Positions 54,024-63,072 are shown, counted from the stretch's first letter. The stretch: 64,000 nt of DNA from JAWKHR01 sp041394725 (GCA_041394725.1 JAWKHR010000024.1:35715-99714); one strand, 5' to 3'. Numbers and translations: made by a program. The notes: a model not told the origin generated them from the letters alone.

Positions 54024-56207
54024 ATGTCAACTGAAGCCAAGTGCCCGGTCCCCCACGGGCGTGCGTCCATGGGGCCGGGAAACCGTGACTGGTGGCCGAA
54101 CCAGATCGACCTGTCGGTGCTCCACCAGCACTCCCCGAAGTCCAATCCCATGGGCGAGGCGTTCGACTACGCCAGGGAATTCCAGACGCTCGACCTCGAC
54201 GCCGTGATCAAGGACCTGCACGCGCTGATGACGGACTCGCAGGACTGGTGGCCCGCCGACTACGGTCACTACGGGCCGCTCTTCATCCGCATGGCGTGGC
54301 ACAGCGCCGGCACCTATCGCATCGGCGACGGCCGCGGCGGCGCCGGGTCCGGCACCCAGCGCTTCGCGCCCCTCAACAGCTGGCCCGACAACGCCAACCT
54401 CGACAAGGCGCGCCGTCTGCTCTGGCCAATCAAGCAGAAGTACGGCCGGAAGATCTCCTGGGCCGACCTGATGATCCTCGCCGGCAACGTCGCGCTCGAG
54501 TCGATGGGCTTCAAGACCTACGGCTTCGGCGGCGGGCGCGAGGACGTCTACGAACCCGAGGCGGACATCTACTGGGGCCCCGAGGGCACCTGGCTCGCCG
54601 ACGAGCGCTACAGCGGCGAACGCGACCTGGAGAACCCGCTCGCCGCCGTGCAGATGGGCCTGATCTACGTGAACCCGGAAGGCCCGAACGGCAAGCCCGA
54701 TCCGATCGCCGCGGCGCGCGACATCCGCGAGACGTTCGCGCGGATGGCGATGAACGACGAGGAGACCGTCGCGCTCATCGCCGGCGGCCACACGTTCGGC
54801 AAGACCCACGGCGCGGCCGATCCGGGCAAGTACGTCGGCCCAGAACCGGAAGGCGCCGACATCGAGACGCAGGGCCTCGGCTGGATCAACAGCCTCGGCG
54901 ACGGCAAGGGCGTCAACACGATCACGAGCGGCCTCGAGGGCGCCTGGACCAAGAACCCGGTCAAGTGGGACAACAACTTCTTCGAGAACCTGTTCGAGTA
55001 CGACTGGGAGCTGACCAAGAGCCCGGCCGGCGCGCACCAGTGGACGCCGAAGAACCCCGAGGCGCAGAACACCGTGCCCGACGCGCACGACCCGAAGCAG
55101 CGCCACGCGCCGTTCATGGCCACGACCGACCTGTCCCTCCGGTTCGACCCGGCGTACGAGAAGATCTCGCGCCGCTTCTACGAGCATCCCGACGAGCTCG
55201 CCGAGGCGTTCGCGAAGGCGTGGTTCAAGCTCACGCACCGTGACATGGGCCCGATCGCCCGATACCTCGGGCCGCTCGTGCCCAAGGGCGAACTGCCGTG
55301 GCAGGACCCGGTCCCCGCGGTCGATCACCCGCTCGTGGACGCCAGGGACGTGGCGGCGCTGAAGGCGAAGATCCTCGCCTCGGGCCTCACCACCGCCGAG
55401 CTCGTCTCGACGGCGTGGGCGGCGGCCTCGACCTTCCGAGGCTCCGACAAGCGGGGCGGCGCGAACGGCGCGCGCCTCCGGCTGGCGCCGCAGAAGGACT
55501 GGGAGGTCAACCAGCCCGCGCAGGTCGCGAAGGTCGTCAGGACGCTGGAGTCGATCCAGAAGGACTTCAACGCGACCGGCTCAGGCGAGAAGCGGGTCTC
55601 GCTGGCGGACCTGATCGTGCTCGGCGGCTGCGCCGCGGTCGAGGCCGCGGCCAACCAGGCCGGCCACGCCGTGACCGTGCCGTTCACGCCGGGACGGACC
55701 GACGCGTCGCAGGACCAGACCGACGTCGAGGCCTTCGCGCCGCTCGAGCCGACCGCCGACGGGTTCCGCAACTACTACCGCGCCGGCCAGCGGCTCTCGC
55801 CCGAGGAACGGCTCCTCGATCGGGCGCAGCTGCTCACCCTCTCCGCGCCGGAGATGACCGTGCTCGTCGGCGGCCTGCGCGTCCTCGGCGCCAACACCGG
55901 CGGCGCCTCGCACGGCGTCTTCACCGACACGCCGGGCGCGCTGACGAACGACTTCTTCGTCAACCTCCTCGACATGGGCACCGAGTGGAAGCCGTCGGGC
56001 ACCGACGGCATCTACGACGGCCTCGACCGGGCCACCGGCAAGCCGAAGTGGACCGGCACCCGCGTCGATCTCGTGTTCGGATCGAACTCCCAGCTCCGGG
56101 CGATCGCCGAGGTCTACGGGGCCGACGATGCGAAGCACAAGTTCGTCAAGGACTTCGTCGCGGCCTGGGACAAGGTGATGAACCTGGACCGCTTCGACGT
56201 CGCGTAG
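54024..56207 (+). CDS. katG: Catalase-peroxidase KatG
   Basis: A 727-residue bifunctional haem enzyme that removes hydrogen peroxide. The N-terminal KatG opening KCPVPHG and the distal haem-site RMAWHSAGTYR (Arg, Trp and His at ~93-97) are intact. The proximal region has AGGHTFGKTHGA, and the Met-Tyr-Trp cross-link residues fall in segments typical of KatG (GLIYVNPEGPNG for the Tyr). The second, haem-free half (from ~415, WQDPVPAVDHPLVD onward) is complete, so the length is normal for the family. AAGGAA lies 5-10 bp before the ATG. Divergent from the sortilin gene. No OxyR or FurA gene is adjacent. Confidence 0.98.
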   Translation: MSTEAKCPVPHGRASMGPGNRDWWPNQIDLSVLHQHSPKSNPMGEAFDYAREFQTLDLDAVIKDLHALMTDSQDWWPADYGHYGPLFIRMAWHSAGTYRIGDGRGGAGSGTQRFAPLNSWPDNANLDKARRLLWPIKQKYGRKISWADLMILAGNVALESMGFKTYGFGGGREDVYEPEADIYWGPEGTWLADERYSGERDLENPLAAVQMGLIYVNPEGPNGKPDPIAAARDIRETFARMAMNDEETVALIAGGHTFGKTHGAADPGKYVGPEPEGADIETQGLGWINSLGDGKGVNTITSGLEGAWTKNPVKWDNNFFENLFEYDWELTKSPAGAHQWTPKNPEAQNTVPDAHDPKQRHAPFMATTDLSLRFDPAYEKISRRFYEHPDELAEAFAKAWFKLTHRDMGPIARYLGPLVPKGELPWQDPVPAVDHPLVDARDVAALKAKILASGLTTAELVSTAWAAASTFRGSDKRGGANGARLRLAPQKDWEVNQPAQVAKVVRTLESIQKDFNATGSGEKRVSLADLIVLGGCAAVEAAANQAGHAVTVPFTPGRTDASQDQTDVEAFAPLEPTADGFRNYYRAGQRLSPEERLLDRAQLLTLSAPEMTVLVGGLRVLGANTGGASHGVFTDTPGALTNDFFVNLLDMGTEWKPSGTDGIYDGLDRATGKPKWTGTRVDLVFGSNSQLRAIAEVYGADDAKHKFVKDFVAAWDKVMNLDRFDVA

Positions 56208-56214
56208 GACCCGC

Positions 56215-57300
56215 TCACCCGCTCTCGCCGGTGCTGGTCCCCCGCGGACCGGCGCCGGCGGGGGCTTCTTCTCCGGCCCGCCCCGGCCGCTTCCGCATCC
56301 GGATCTCGCTCCCGCCCCGCGCGAACTGAACCTCGTCCATCAACTGGTTGATGAGGTAGATCCCGCGCCCGCTCGGCTTGAACAGGTTCGCGTCCTCCAG
56401 CGGGTTCGGCACGGTTCCGGGATCGAAGCCCGGGCCCGGGTCGCGCACGACGATGCCGACCTCCCCTTCCTGGTCGCAGGTGACGATGCACTGCAGCTGC
56501 TTGGAGGGGTCGTTCCGGCAGCCGTGCCGCACCGCGTTGGCGAGGGCTTCCTGCAGCGCCAGCTCGATGTGGTGGTCGTCGTCCTTCACGCCGTGTTCGT
56601 GCAGGACGTGCATGACGCCCTCGGTGACCCGGTCGATGGCGGCCGGCTCGGCGGGCACGATCAGGTTCATCCAGCATCCCGCCGAGTACGGGAGCAGGCG
56701 GGAGATCTTCTCGACGTTGTCGAGCGACGTCCGCAGATCCCGGACGAGCTCCTGCTGGGCGGCCTCGGCCGCGTCGCGCGCCTCGAGCGCGGTGCGCAGC
56801 TCGTCGAGGTGGCGCCGGAGCTCGAGCTGCGCCAGCACCTGTCGCCGCAGCGCCTCGAGCGCGCGGAGCTGGTCGTCGTTCAGGTGCCGCGGGATGCGAT
56901 CGACCACGCAGATCGTCCCGAGCGCGTGGCCGTCGTCGGTGATGATCGGCGCGCCGGCGTAGAACCGGAAGCCGGCCGGTCCGGCGACGAAGGGGTTGGC
57001 CGAGAACCGCGCGTCGGCCAGCGCGTCGGTGACGACGAAGACGTCGGGCTGGCGGATGGCGTGGTCGCAGAAGGCGATGCTGCGCGCGGTCTCGGTCTCG
57101 GTCACGCCGACGCGCGACTTGAACCACTGCCGGTCGGCGTCGATCAGCGTGATGAGCGCGATCGGCGTCCCGCAGATCTGGCTCGCCAGCATCGTCAGGT
57201 CGTCGAACTGCCGCTCGGGATCCGTGTCGAGGATGCGATAGCGCCGGAGCGCGGCGAGACGAGCGGCCTCCTGGTCGGATGCGGACGGGTGCGCGGTCAT
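56215..57300 (-). CDS. GAF-domain protein with RsbW-like ATPase domain
   Basis: A 361-residue cytoplasmic protein. The N-terminal GAF domain (residues ~25-160) contains LASQICGTPIALITLIDADR and FYAGAPIITDDGHALGTICV, the typical GAF core. A helical linker (~165-205) follows. The C-terminal ATP-binding domain (~215-340) has the N-box ELALQEALANAVRHGC, DPGPGFDP and SGRGIYLINQLMD, matching the HATPase_c_2 class of anti-sigma kinases such as RsbW and SpoIIAB. There is no histidine phosphoacceptor. I infer a sensor that controls an anti-sigma-factor antagonist or sigma factor, but no partner gene is beside it. Convergent with katG (7 bp gap). Confidence 0.85.
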   Translation of the reverse strand: MTAHPSASDQEAARLAALRRYRILDTDPERQFDDLTMLASQICGTPIALITLIDADRQWFKSRVGVTETETARSIAFCDHAIRQPDVFVVTDALADARFSANPFVAGPAGFRFYAGAPIITDDGHALGTICVVDRIPRHLNDDQLRALEALRRQVLAQLELRRHLDELRTALEARDAAEAAQQELVRDLRTSLDNVEKISRLLPYSAGCWMNLIVPAEPAAIDRVTEGVMHVLHEHGVKDDDHHIELALQEALANAVRHGCRNDPSKQLQCIVTCDQEGEVGIVVRDPGPGFDPGTVPNPLEDANLFKPSGRGIYLINQLMDEVQFARGGSEIRMRKRPGRAGEEAPAGAGPRGTSTGESG

Positions 57301-57428
57301 TGAGGGCCCGTCGGAATTATCCCACCCGGATGGCTCCGGCGAACAGCCGCGCGTCGCCTGCCCGCCGGAGGCAGCCCCGCCGACCGACGCGACTCGATCG
57401 CCACGTCACACGGTCACGCCAGGGGGCG

Positions 57429-57953
57429 TCACGACGGGTTCGGCAGGTCGTCCGCCGCCGGAACGGCCGGCTCGGCCGCGGTCGCCGGCCGCGATCGAAC
57501 GGCCCGCGCCTCACCGCGTCCGCCCTGAGCCACCATCCGCAGAACCTGTGGTGCCGAGGCCGGTCGGGGCGGATCGAGCGGCAGACCGGCGCGTTCGATC
57601 GCCAGGCGGCGTCGTTGCCGGTCGAGCGCACGCGCGCGCCCGGCGGCCACGACCGCCTTGCTCTGGTCGAAACCGCCGAAGCGCGGAATCGGCGGCTGGC
57701 TCGGCGCGATGGAGGCGCTCCAGGTGTGCCCGCACTGGTCGCAATACCAGCGCGCGTGATCCCGTTCGGGCCCCTCGCCCCGGAGCGGCGGCAGCAGGCC
57801 GGGATGAGGATGGCGGCAACCGCGCACCGCGATCCAGGCGCCGACGAGACCGAGCAACAGCGGGGCCGGCCACCACCACTGGCCGAAGGCCGCCGCTCCC
57901 GCGCCGAGGCCGCCGCCGCCGATCGCCAGCACACCGCACGCCATCCTGGGCAT
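57429..57953 (-). CDS. Small membrane protein with a CxxC zinc-ribbon-like motif
   Basis: A 174-residue protein. Two hydrophobic stretches (residues ~6-22 and ~28-43) precede a short ribbon with a single CxxC pair (WYCDQCGHTWSAS, residues ~69-81) and a basic, poorly conserved tail. It may bind a metal ion with additional residues (Cys46 or nearby histidines). No family is recognised and function is unknown. Coding assignment rests on the coherent TM-ribbon layout and codon use. Intergenic regions of 128 bp and 190 bp flank it with no clear signal. Confidence 0.55.
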   Translation of the reverse strand: MPRMACGVLAIGGGGLGAGAAAFGQWWWPAPLLLGLVGAWIAVRGCRHPHPGLLPPLRGEGPERDHARWYCDQCGHTWSASIAPSQPPIPRFGGFDQSKAVVAAGRARALDRQRRRLAIERAGLPLDPPRPASAPQVLRMVAQGGRGEARAVRSRPATAAEPAVPAADDLPNPS

Positions 57954-58143
57954 GACCGACCTCCTCGTTGGAACCGGACGGATCCGAGGAGATCGGGCTT
58001 CAACTCCCGTACCAGCAGCGGACGCACACGGCCGGGCGCGAGGCGCGCACGGCGGTCGTCAGCCTCGCGGCCGGCCGCGACATGTCGCGCGCCCCCACGG
58101 CGGGTGCGTGGCGCCGCCCAGGGGACGGACGACCTCGCGCCGC

Positions 58144-59097
58144 CTACCGCCCCGACAGCTTTCGGCCGGTGTCGATCGCGGCGAGGCCGTCCGCGTCGCG
58201 GCGCTGCATGATGAAGACGGTCCAGCCTTCCTTCATCCGCTGCTCCATCTCGGCGGGGTTGTTCACGGGGAAGCCGCACGGCTTGTTCGCCTTCTTGCAG
58301 GCCGCGAGAATCTGCATCGCGGCGGCCTCGCGGCCGTCCGGATCTCCGCGGAACACCTGGCCGAGCGTGCCGTAGCCCGCGAAGACCTGCGCGACGCCGG
58401 GTTCGGACGCGATCTCGTCGGCGTGCGCGAGTCCATCACGGCTCTCGATGATCGCGCTGACGAGGATTTCGCCGTTCGGATCGAGGGGCCACACGTCGGC
58501 CTTCTTCTTGTACTCGTCGATCGACAGGCCCCAGTAGGCGGCTGCGTGCTCGAGGCCGGTCTCGGGCCGCGTGCCACCGGCCGCGGGGAAACGCAGGGCC
58601 TTGATCACGTCGCGCACCTCCTGCGCCGACTCGACGGCCTCCATCGTCACGTTCGCGTGGCCGGCGTTGAGCTGGTTGACCATCCGCTCGGTGACGCCTT
58701 CCGGGTTCTCGTGGAAGATGCCGATCTTCGCGCTGAACGGGTGGGTGCGCACCGACGCGCCGGCCTTCGTCAGCTCCTCGAGGTACTTCAGGAACGCGTC
58801 GGACGTGCCGGACGTGTAGATGAAGTCGGCGCCGTGGTAGTCGGCGGTCTCCTTCGCGGCCGCGGCCAGGTCGATGGGCGGCGGCGGTGTCGCGGGCGCC
58901 GCGGCGGCCGCGCCGCCACGGCGGCCGCGTCCGCCGCCGCGGGCGACGATCTGGGGATGCGTGATGCCGAAGACCGGCAGCCCCTTTTCATGGAGGGCGA
59001 TGACGGGATTCAGGTGCCCCGTGGACTGGGCGGGGGCCGGCACGAACGAGGGAAGCCCGAGGGCCCCGGCAAGGGACAGGACCAGGAACAGACGCAT
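58144..59097 (-). CDS. Exported HpcH/HpaI aldolase-like protein
   Basis: A 317-residue protein. A signal peptide (MRLFLVLSLAGALGLPSF) precedes an HpcH/HpaI (citrate-lyase beta) TIM-barrel fold. VESAQEVRDVIKALRFPAAG, EILVSAIIESRDGLAHADEI, EPGVAQVFAGYGTLGQVF and KPCGFPVNNPAEMEQRM match the usual strands in order. The catalytic Glu in IIESRDG and Asp-like positions appear present. Residues ~46-65 form an ARGGGRGRRGGAAAA-type insert. An export signal is unusual for this normally cytoplasmic fold. Two ATGs six bases apart (59103 and 59097) compete; GGAGG six bases before the second favours it. Confidence 0.8.
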   Translation of the reverse strand: MRLFLVLSLAGALGLPSFVPAPAQSTGHLNPVIALHEKGLPVFGITHPQIVARGGGRGRRGGAAAAAPATPPPPIDLAAAAKETADYHGADFIYTSGTSDAFLKYLEELTKAGASVRTHPFSAKIGIFHENPEGVTERMVNQLNAGHANVTMEAVESAQEVRDVIKALRFPAAGGTRPETGLEHAAAYWGLSIDEYKKKADVWPLDPNGEILVSAIIESRDGLAHADEIASEPGVAQVFAGYGTLGQVFRGDPDGREAAAMQILAACKKANKPCGFPVNNPAEMEQRMKEGWTVFIMQRRDADGLAAIDTGRKLSGR

Positions 59098-59247
59098 CGT
59101 CATCCTCCAGCGGTGCGGGCCAGTCTGCCACATCCGCCGGGAAACCGCACCGGGAACGGCGTCTGCCGGCCGCGCCCGCGTGGTGCGGGCGCCTGCGGCC
59201 GGGCGGCCCCGGACAACCCTCCCCCGCCTGCACGCGTCCAAGGGGAC

Positions 59248-61671
59248 ATGTCGCTCGAGACGCTGCTGCGCGAGTGCCGCTTCGCGGTCCGGTCACTGCG
59301 CCGGGACGCGGGGTTCAGCCTGTTCGCCGTCGCGATTGCCGCGCTCGGCATCGGCGCCTGCGTCACGGTCTTCGGCGTGGTCAACGCGCTGATCCTGAAG
59401 CCGCTGCCGTTTGCCGAGCCGGATCGGCTCGTCTGGATCGCCAACCACGACATGGCCGGGCTCTCGGGCCAGACGACGCAGGTGGGCCACATGCTGGATC
59501 TGCGGGACCGCACGCAGACGCTCGAGGCGGTGGCCGGCTACTTCGCCTTCTACGGCGTGGGCGACACCCTGCTCGGCGACGGCGAGCCTGAACGCCTGAG
59601 CGGCGTGCCGGTGTCGCGGAACTTCTTCGACGTGCTGGGCGTGCCGATGCAGATCGGCCGCGGCTTCACCGACGAGGAGAGCCGCTGGAACGGGCCGCGC
59701 GCCGTGATTCTCGCGCACGGCCTGTGGGCGCGGCGGTTCGAGTCCGACCCGGCCATCATCGGCCGCCGGCTGACGCTCAACGGCGAACCGTACACGGTGG
59801 TTGGCGTCCTGCCGGCCTCGTTCGACTTCGCCACGGTCTTCGCGCCGGGCGGGCACTTCGATCTGTACTTCCCGTTCCCGCTCAGCGACGAGACCAATCG
59901 CTGGGGCAACACGATGGCGATGGTCGGGCGGCTGAAGCCGGGCGTGGACGTGGCGGCGGCCGCGTCCGAGGTCCGCGCGATCGGCACGCAGCTCACCGCC
60001 GAGCGATCCGATCGCAACAGCTTCGAGGGCGTCGTCACACCGCTCGCGCAGAAGGTCAGCGGCGGCGTGCGACCGGCGGTCTGGGTGCTGGCCGGCGCGG
60101 TCGGGCTCGTCATGCTGATCGTCTGCGCGAACCTCGCCGGGCTGCTGCTCGCGCGGTCGGCGTCGCGCCAGAAGGAGCTGGCGATCCGCACGGCGCTCGG
60201 CGCGGGGCGCGGGCGGCTCCTCGTGCAGTCGCTGGCCGAGGGCCTCCTGCTCTCGGGCGCGGGCGCGGTGGCCGGCGTGGGCGTGGCCGTCCTCGGCACC
60301 AGGATCGTCGCGCGCCTCGACGCCGTGAGCATCCCGCTGCTGCGCGACGTCAGCACCGACGGCCGTGCCCTCGGGTTCGCCGTGCTGCTCGCGATCGTCA
60401 CCGGCGTCGTCTTCGGCCTGGCGCCGGCGGTGCAGGCGCGCGGCGCGGCGCTGATCGCCTCGCTCAAGGACGCGAGCCGCGGGTCCACCGAGGGCCGGTC
60501 GAGGCTCCGCGCGCGCCACGCGCTCGTGGTCGCCGAGGTGGCGTTCGCCTGCGTGCTGCTCGTCGGCGCCGGGCTCCTCACCCGCAGCCTGCTCCGCGTG
60601 TTCGACGTGAACATGGGGTTCCAGCCGGAGCGCGCGGTGACGACCCGCGTCGATCCCGTCGAGGGGTTCCAGACCCGTGAGGCGCTGAACACCTACGTGG
60701 ACGAAGTGCTGCGGCGCGTCCGCGACACGCCGGGCATCTCGGCCGCCGGCCTCACCGACGCACTGCCGCTCGGCCGCAACCGGTCGTGGGGCGCGCGCGC
60801 GAGGGGCGTCGTCTACGAGCGCGGGCAGTCGCCCAGCGCCTACGTGCGCGTGGTGAGCGACGGCTACGTGACGGCCATGGGCATCCCGATCGTCGCGGGT
60901 CGAGACTTCACGGCCAGCGACACACCCGACCACGAGCCGGTGATGCTCGTGAACGAGACGATGGCACGCGCGCTGTGGCCGGGCGATGACGCGGTCGGCC
61001 AGTACGTGCTCGGGTCGTGCAGCGACAGCGCGCGACGCGTCATCGGCGTCGTCGGCGACGTGCGACACCTGGCGCTGGAGCGCGACTCGGGCAACGAGAT
61101 GTACATCCCGGTGCGGCAGTGCCCGGACATGTCCTCGGTGGACCTCGTCGTACGATCGACGCTGCCCCCCTCCGCGGTCGCCGACTCGCTCCGCGCGGCG
61201 CTCGAGCCGATGGGGCTTTCGCTGCCGGGTGGTGACTTCCGGACGTTGCAGGAGATCGTGGACAGATCGGTCTCGTCGCGTCGCTTCCTGGTGCTGCTGC
61301 TCGGCGGGTTCGCCGCCTTCGCGCTCGTGCTCGCGTCGCTCGGCATCTACGGGCTGATCTCGTACTCGGTCCACCAGCGCCTGCACGAAATGGGCGTGCG
61401 CCTGGCGCTCGGCGCGCCGGCGGGTACCGTCCGGCGGCAGGTGCTGGGTCAGACGCTCAGGCTCGCCGCCGTGGGCGTGGCCCTCGGCGCCGGCGTGTCG
61501 TGGGTCGCGGTCCGATCGGTGAGCGGCCTGCTGTTCGGCATCTCGCCGCGCGACCCGGCGACGTTTGCCGGCATGGCGGTCGTCCTCACGATTGTCGCGC
61601 TCATCGCCGGGTACCTGCCGGCCCGCCGCGCGTCGCGCGTGGACCCGATGATGGCGCTGCGCGCGGAGTAG
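59248..61671 (+). CDS. ADOP-type FtsX/MacB-like permease without an adjacent PadR gene
   Basis: An 807-residue permease. The frame is open for 1.3 kb upstream, but the protein begins naturally at ATG 59248 (MSLETLLRECRFAVRSLRRD) behind AAGGGGAC. It has the first helix (AALGIGACVTVFGVVNALIL), a MacB-like periplasmic domain (SRNFFDVLGVPMQIGRGF, TLNGEPYTVVGVLPASF), a first FtsX unit (LAIRTALGAGRGRLLVQSL), a second periplasmic domain (AYVRVVSDGYVTAMGIPIVA) and a C-terminal FtsX unit (EMGVRLALGAPAGTVRRQVL). It is complete and unbroken but lacks both the cytoplasmic N-terminal extension and the coupled PadR gene seen in the other copies. Divergent from the HpcH/HpaI-like gene. Confidence 0.92.
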   Translation: MSLETLLRECRFAVRSLRRDAGFSLFAVAIAALGIGACVTVFGVVNALILKPLPFAEPDRLVWIANHDMAGLSGQTTQVGHMLDLRDRTQTLEAVAGYFAFYGVGDTLLGDGEPERLSGVPVSRNFFDVLGVPMQIGRGFTDEESRWNGPRAVILAHGLWARRFESDPAIIGRRLTLNGEPYTVVGVLPASFDFATVFAPGGHFDLYFPFPLSDETNRWGNTMAMVGRLKPGVDVAAAASEVRAIGTQLTAERSDRNSFEGVVTPLAQKVSGGVRPAVWVLAGAVGLVMLIVCANLAGLLLARSASRQKELAIRTALGAGRGRLLVQSLAEGLLLSGAGAVAGVGVAVLGTRIVARLDAVSIPLLRDVSTDGRALGFAVLLAIVTGVVFGLAPAVQARGAALIASLKDASRGSTEGRSRLRARHALVVAEVAFACVLLVGAGLLTRSLLRVFDVNMGFQPERAVTTRVDPVEGFQTREALNTYVDEVLRRVRDTPGISAAGLTDALPLGRNRSWGARARGVVYERGQSPSAYVRVVSDGYVTAMGIPIVAGRDFTASDTPDHEPVMLVNETMARALWPGDDAVGQYVLGSCSDSARRVIGVVGDVRHLALERDSGNEMYIPVRQCPDMSSVDLVVRSTLPPSAVADSLRAALEPMGLSLPGGDFRTLQEIVDRSVSSRRFLVLLLGGFAAFALVLASLGIYGLISYSVHQRLHEMGVRLALGAPAGTVRRQVLGQTLRLAAVGVALGAGVSWVAVRSVSGLLFGISPRDPATFAGMAVVLTIVALIAGYLPARRASRVDPMMALRAE

Positions 61672-61688
61672 CAGACCGGGCAATCCCC

Positions 61689-61710
61689 GGTCCGGAGGGG
61701 CCCAGGGTTC
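61689..61710. repeat. Second copy of the G-rich repeat unit
   Basis: GGTCCGGAGGGGCCCAGGGTTC, just after the ADOP stop, matches the unit at 33440-33461 with two or three differences. It may be a degenerate dispersed copy of the same family. Confidence 0.5.
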
Positions 61711-61717
61711 CTCCTGC

Positions 61718-61746
61718 TTGACACCGGTCCGGTGCCTGCATTACTT
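61718..61746 (+). promoter_or_regulatory. Possible promoter upstream of ispH
   Basis: TTGACA (61718-61723) is followed after 17 bp by a weak TTACTT (61741-61746) and then the AT-rich TTTGCAATACAGAG. The consensus -35 is persuasive, the -10 is not. The leader to ATG 61800 would be about 45 bases. Confidence 0.4.
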
Positions 61747-61799
61747 TGCAATACAGAGAACTTGTCGCGTTCAACCTCAGGTCCCGACCGGTGGACTCC

Positions 61800-62675
61800 A
61801 TGAACATTCTTCGCGCCAGCCATCTGGGCATGTGTTTCGGCGTGCGTGACGCGATCGATCTGGCGGTACGGCAGGCCGACGCCGCGCCGCTGACGGTGCT
61901 GGGCGACCTGGTGCACAACGAGACGGTGCTCGCCGACCTGCGCGCCCGCGGCATCACGATCGCGATGGACCCGTCCGAGGTGCGGACGCAAGCCGTGATG
62001 ATCACGGCGCACGGCGCGTCGGAGCGGCGGCTCGCCGCCACCCGCGCGCGCGGCCTCGACGTCGTCGAGGCGACGTGCCCGCTCGTGCACGTCGCGCACA
62101 AGGCCATCGCGGCGCTGCGACGCGACGGTTATCACCCGGTGATCATCGGCCAGCGCGATCACGTCGAGGTGCGCGGGCTGACCGAGGACCTCGACGCGTT
62201 CGACGTCGTGCTCGACGAGGCCGACGTGGACGCGCTCGCGTACCGCCCGCGTCTGGGGGTCGCCTCGCAGACCACGCAGCCGCTCGAGCGCGTCCGGCGG
62301 CTCACCGAACGGATCCGGCGCCGCTTCCCGCAGTCCGACGTCCGGCTCATCGACACCGTCTGCCTCCCGACCAAGCAGCGCCAGCAGGCCGCCGTCGATC
62401 TCGCCGCGGCGAGCGACGTGGTCATCGTCGTCGGCGGCGCCAACAGCAACAACACGCGCGAGCTCGTGCAGACCTGCGGGCACCGGTGCGCCCGCGTGCA
62501 CCACGTACAGGCCGCGTCGGACCTGCGCGCGGACTGGTTCGAGGATGCCGGGACGGTGGGGATCACGGCGGGCACGTCCACGCCGGACGCGGTCGTGGAC
62601 GCCGTCGAGGCGCGGGTTCGTCAGCTCGCGGCGATCGCGCAGCACGCGACGCCCGCGGTGGCGAGCGGCCGGTAG
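61800..62675 (+). CDS. ispH: IspH-type 4-hydroxy-3-methylbut-2-enyl diphosphate reductase
   Basis: A 291-residue iron-sulfur enzyme. The three cluster ligands are in place: Cys12 (MCFGVRDA), the Cys of EATCPLV and the Cys of DTVCLPTKQRQ. Substrate-binding motifs HNETV, TAHG, DHVEVRG (the proton-donor Glu), GGANSNNTREL and TAGTSTPD are also present. IspH performs the last step of the MEP isoprenoid pathway, giving IPP and DMAPP. Some usual strings are altered (TKQRQ for TQNRQ; DHVEV for HPEV), so this may be a paralogue rather than the main copy. ATG 61800 is preferred over the upstream TTG/ATG because the conserved N-terminus begins there. Confidence 0.85.
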   Translation: MNILRASHLGMCFGVRDAIDLAVRQADAAPLTVLGDLVHNETVLADLRARGITIAMDPSEVRTQAVMITAHGASERRLAATRARGLDVVEATCPLVHVAHKAIAALRRDGYHPVIIGQRDHVEVRGLTEDLDAFDVVLDEADVDALAYRPRLGVASQTTQPLERVRRLTERIRRRFPQSDVRLIDTVCLPTKQRQQAAVDLAAASDVVIVVGGANSNNTRELVQTCGHRCARVHHVQAASDLRADWFEDAGTVGITAGTSTPDAVVDAVEARVRQLAAIAQHATPAVASGR

Positions 62676-62697
62676 CCGGCAGGAATCTCGCGGGGGA

Positions 62698-62727
62698 TTG
62701 ACAGGCACCCCTCAATAGTCATTGAAT
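62698..62727 (+). promoter_or_regulatory. Promoter with operator-like inverted repeat for PadR-ADOP
   Basis: TTGACA (62698-62703) lies 18 bp before TTGAAT (62722-62727). The inverted repeat TCAAT-AGTC-ATTGA (62712-62725) spans the end of the spacer and the -10, matching the arrangement before the other PadR genes. Confidence 0.5.
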
Positions 62728-62733
62728 TACCAA

Positions 62734-63072
62734 ATGCCGAGGCCGTCCTCGAACGCTCCTCCCCTCCGGGAATTCGAGCTGACGGTGATGCTCGCCGTCC
62801 TGCACCTGGACGGCACCGGCTATCCACTGACCATCCGTGACGAGATCGAGGCCCGCACCGGTCGCGGCGTTTCGCGGTCCGCGGTCTTCATCACGCTGGA
62901 GCGCCTCGAGCGACACGGCTTCGTGACGTCGGCCCTCGGAGAGTCGTCAGCGGTCCGGGGTGGCCGGGCGCGGCGGATCTTCACGTCGACGAAGGCGGGC
63001 CGCCAGGCCGTGAAGACCTCGCTCGGCCTCGTGTCGGCGATGGCCGCGGGCCTGGAACGGGTGCTCCGGTGA
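62734..63072 (+). CDS. PadR-family transcriptional regulator
   Basis: A 112-residue winged-helix protein. The PadR core is clear: LREFELTVMLAVLHLDGTGY, SRSAVFITLERLERHGFVTS and GRARRIFTSTKAGRQAV. ATG 62734 is chosen over a TTG at 62722, which would lie within the predicted -10 and palindrome. The stop is overlapped by a GTG start of the next permease (GTGA), so they are coupled. The leader is very short. Confidence 0.9.
   Translation: MPRPSSNAPPLREFELTVMLAVLHLDGTGYPLTIRDEIEARTGRGVSRSAVFITLERLERHGFVTSALGESSAVRGGRARRIFTSTKAGRQAVKTSLGLVSAMAAGLERVLR

Noticed and set aside
57279..58279. Several overlapping frames on both strands near 57.3-58.3 kb
   Set aside because: Only 57429-57953 has coherent membrane and CxxC features. 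The others are Arg/Pro-rich shadows.
57952..59247. N-terminal extension of the ADOP gene at 59248
   Set aside because: The extension is antisense to the HpcH/HpaI-like gene. The conserved permease start and a ribosome-binding site are at 59248.
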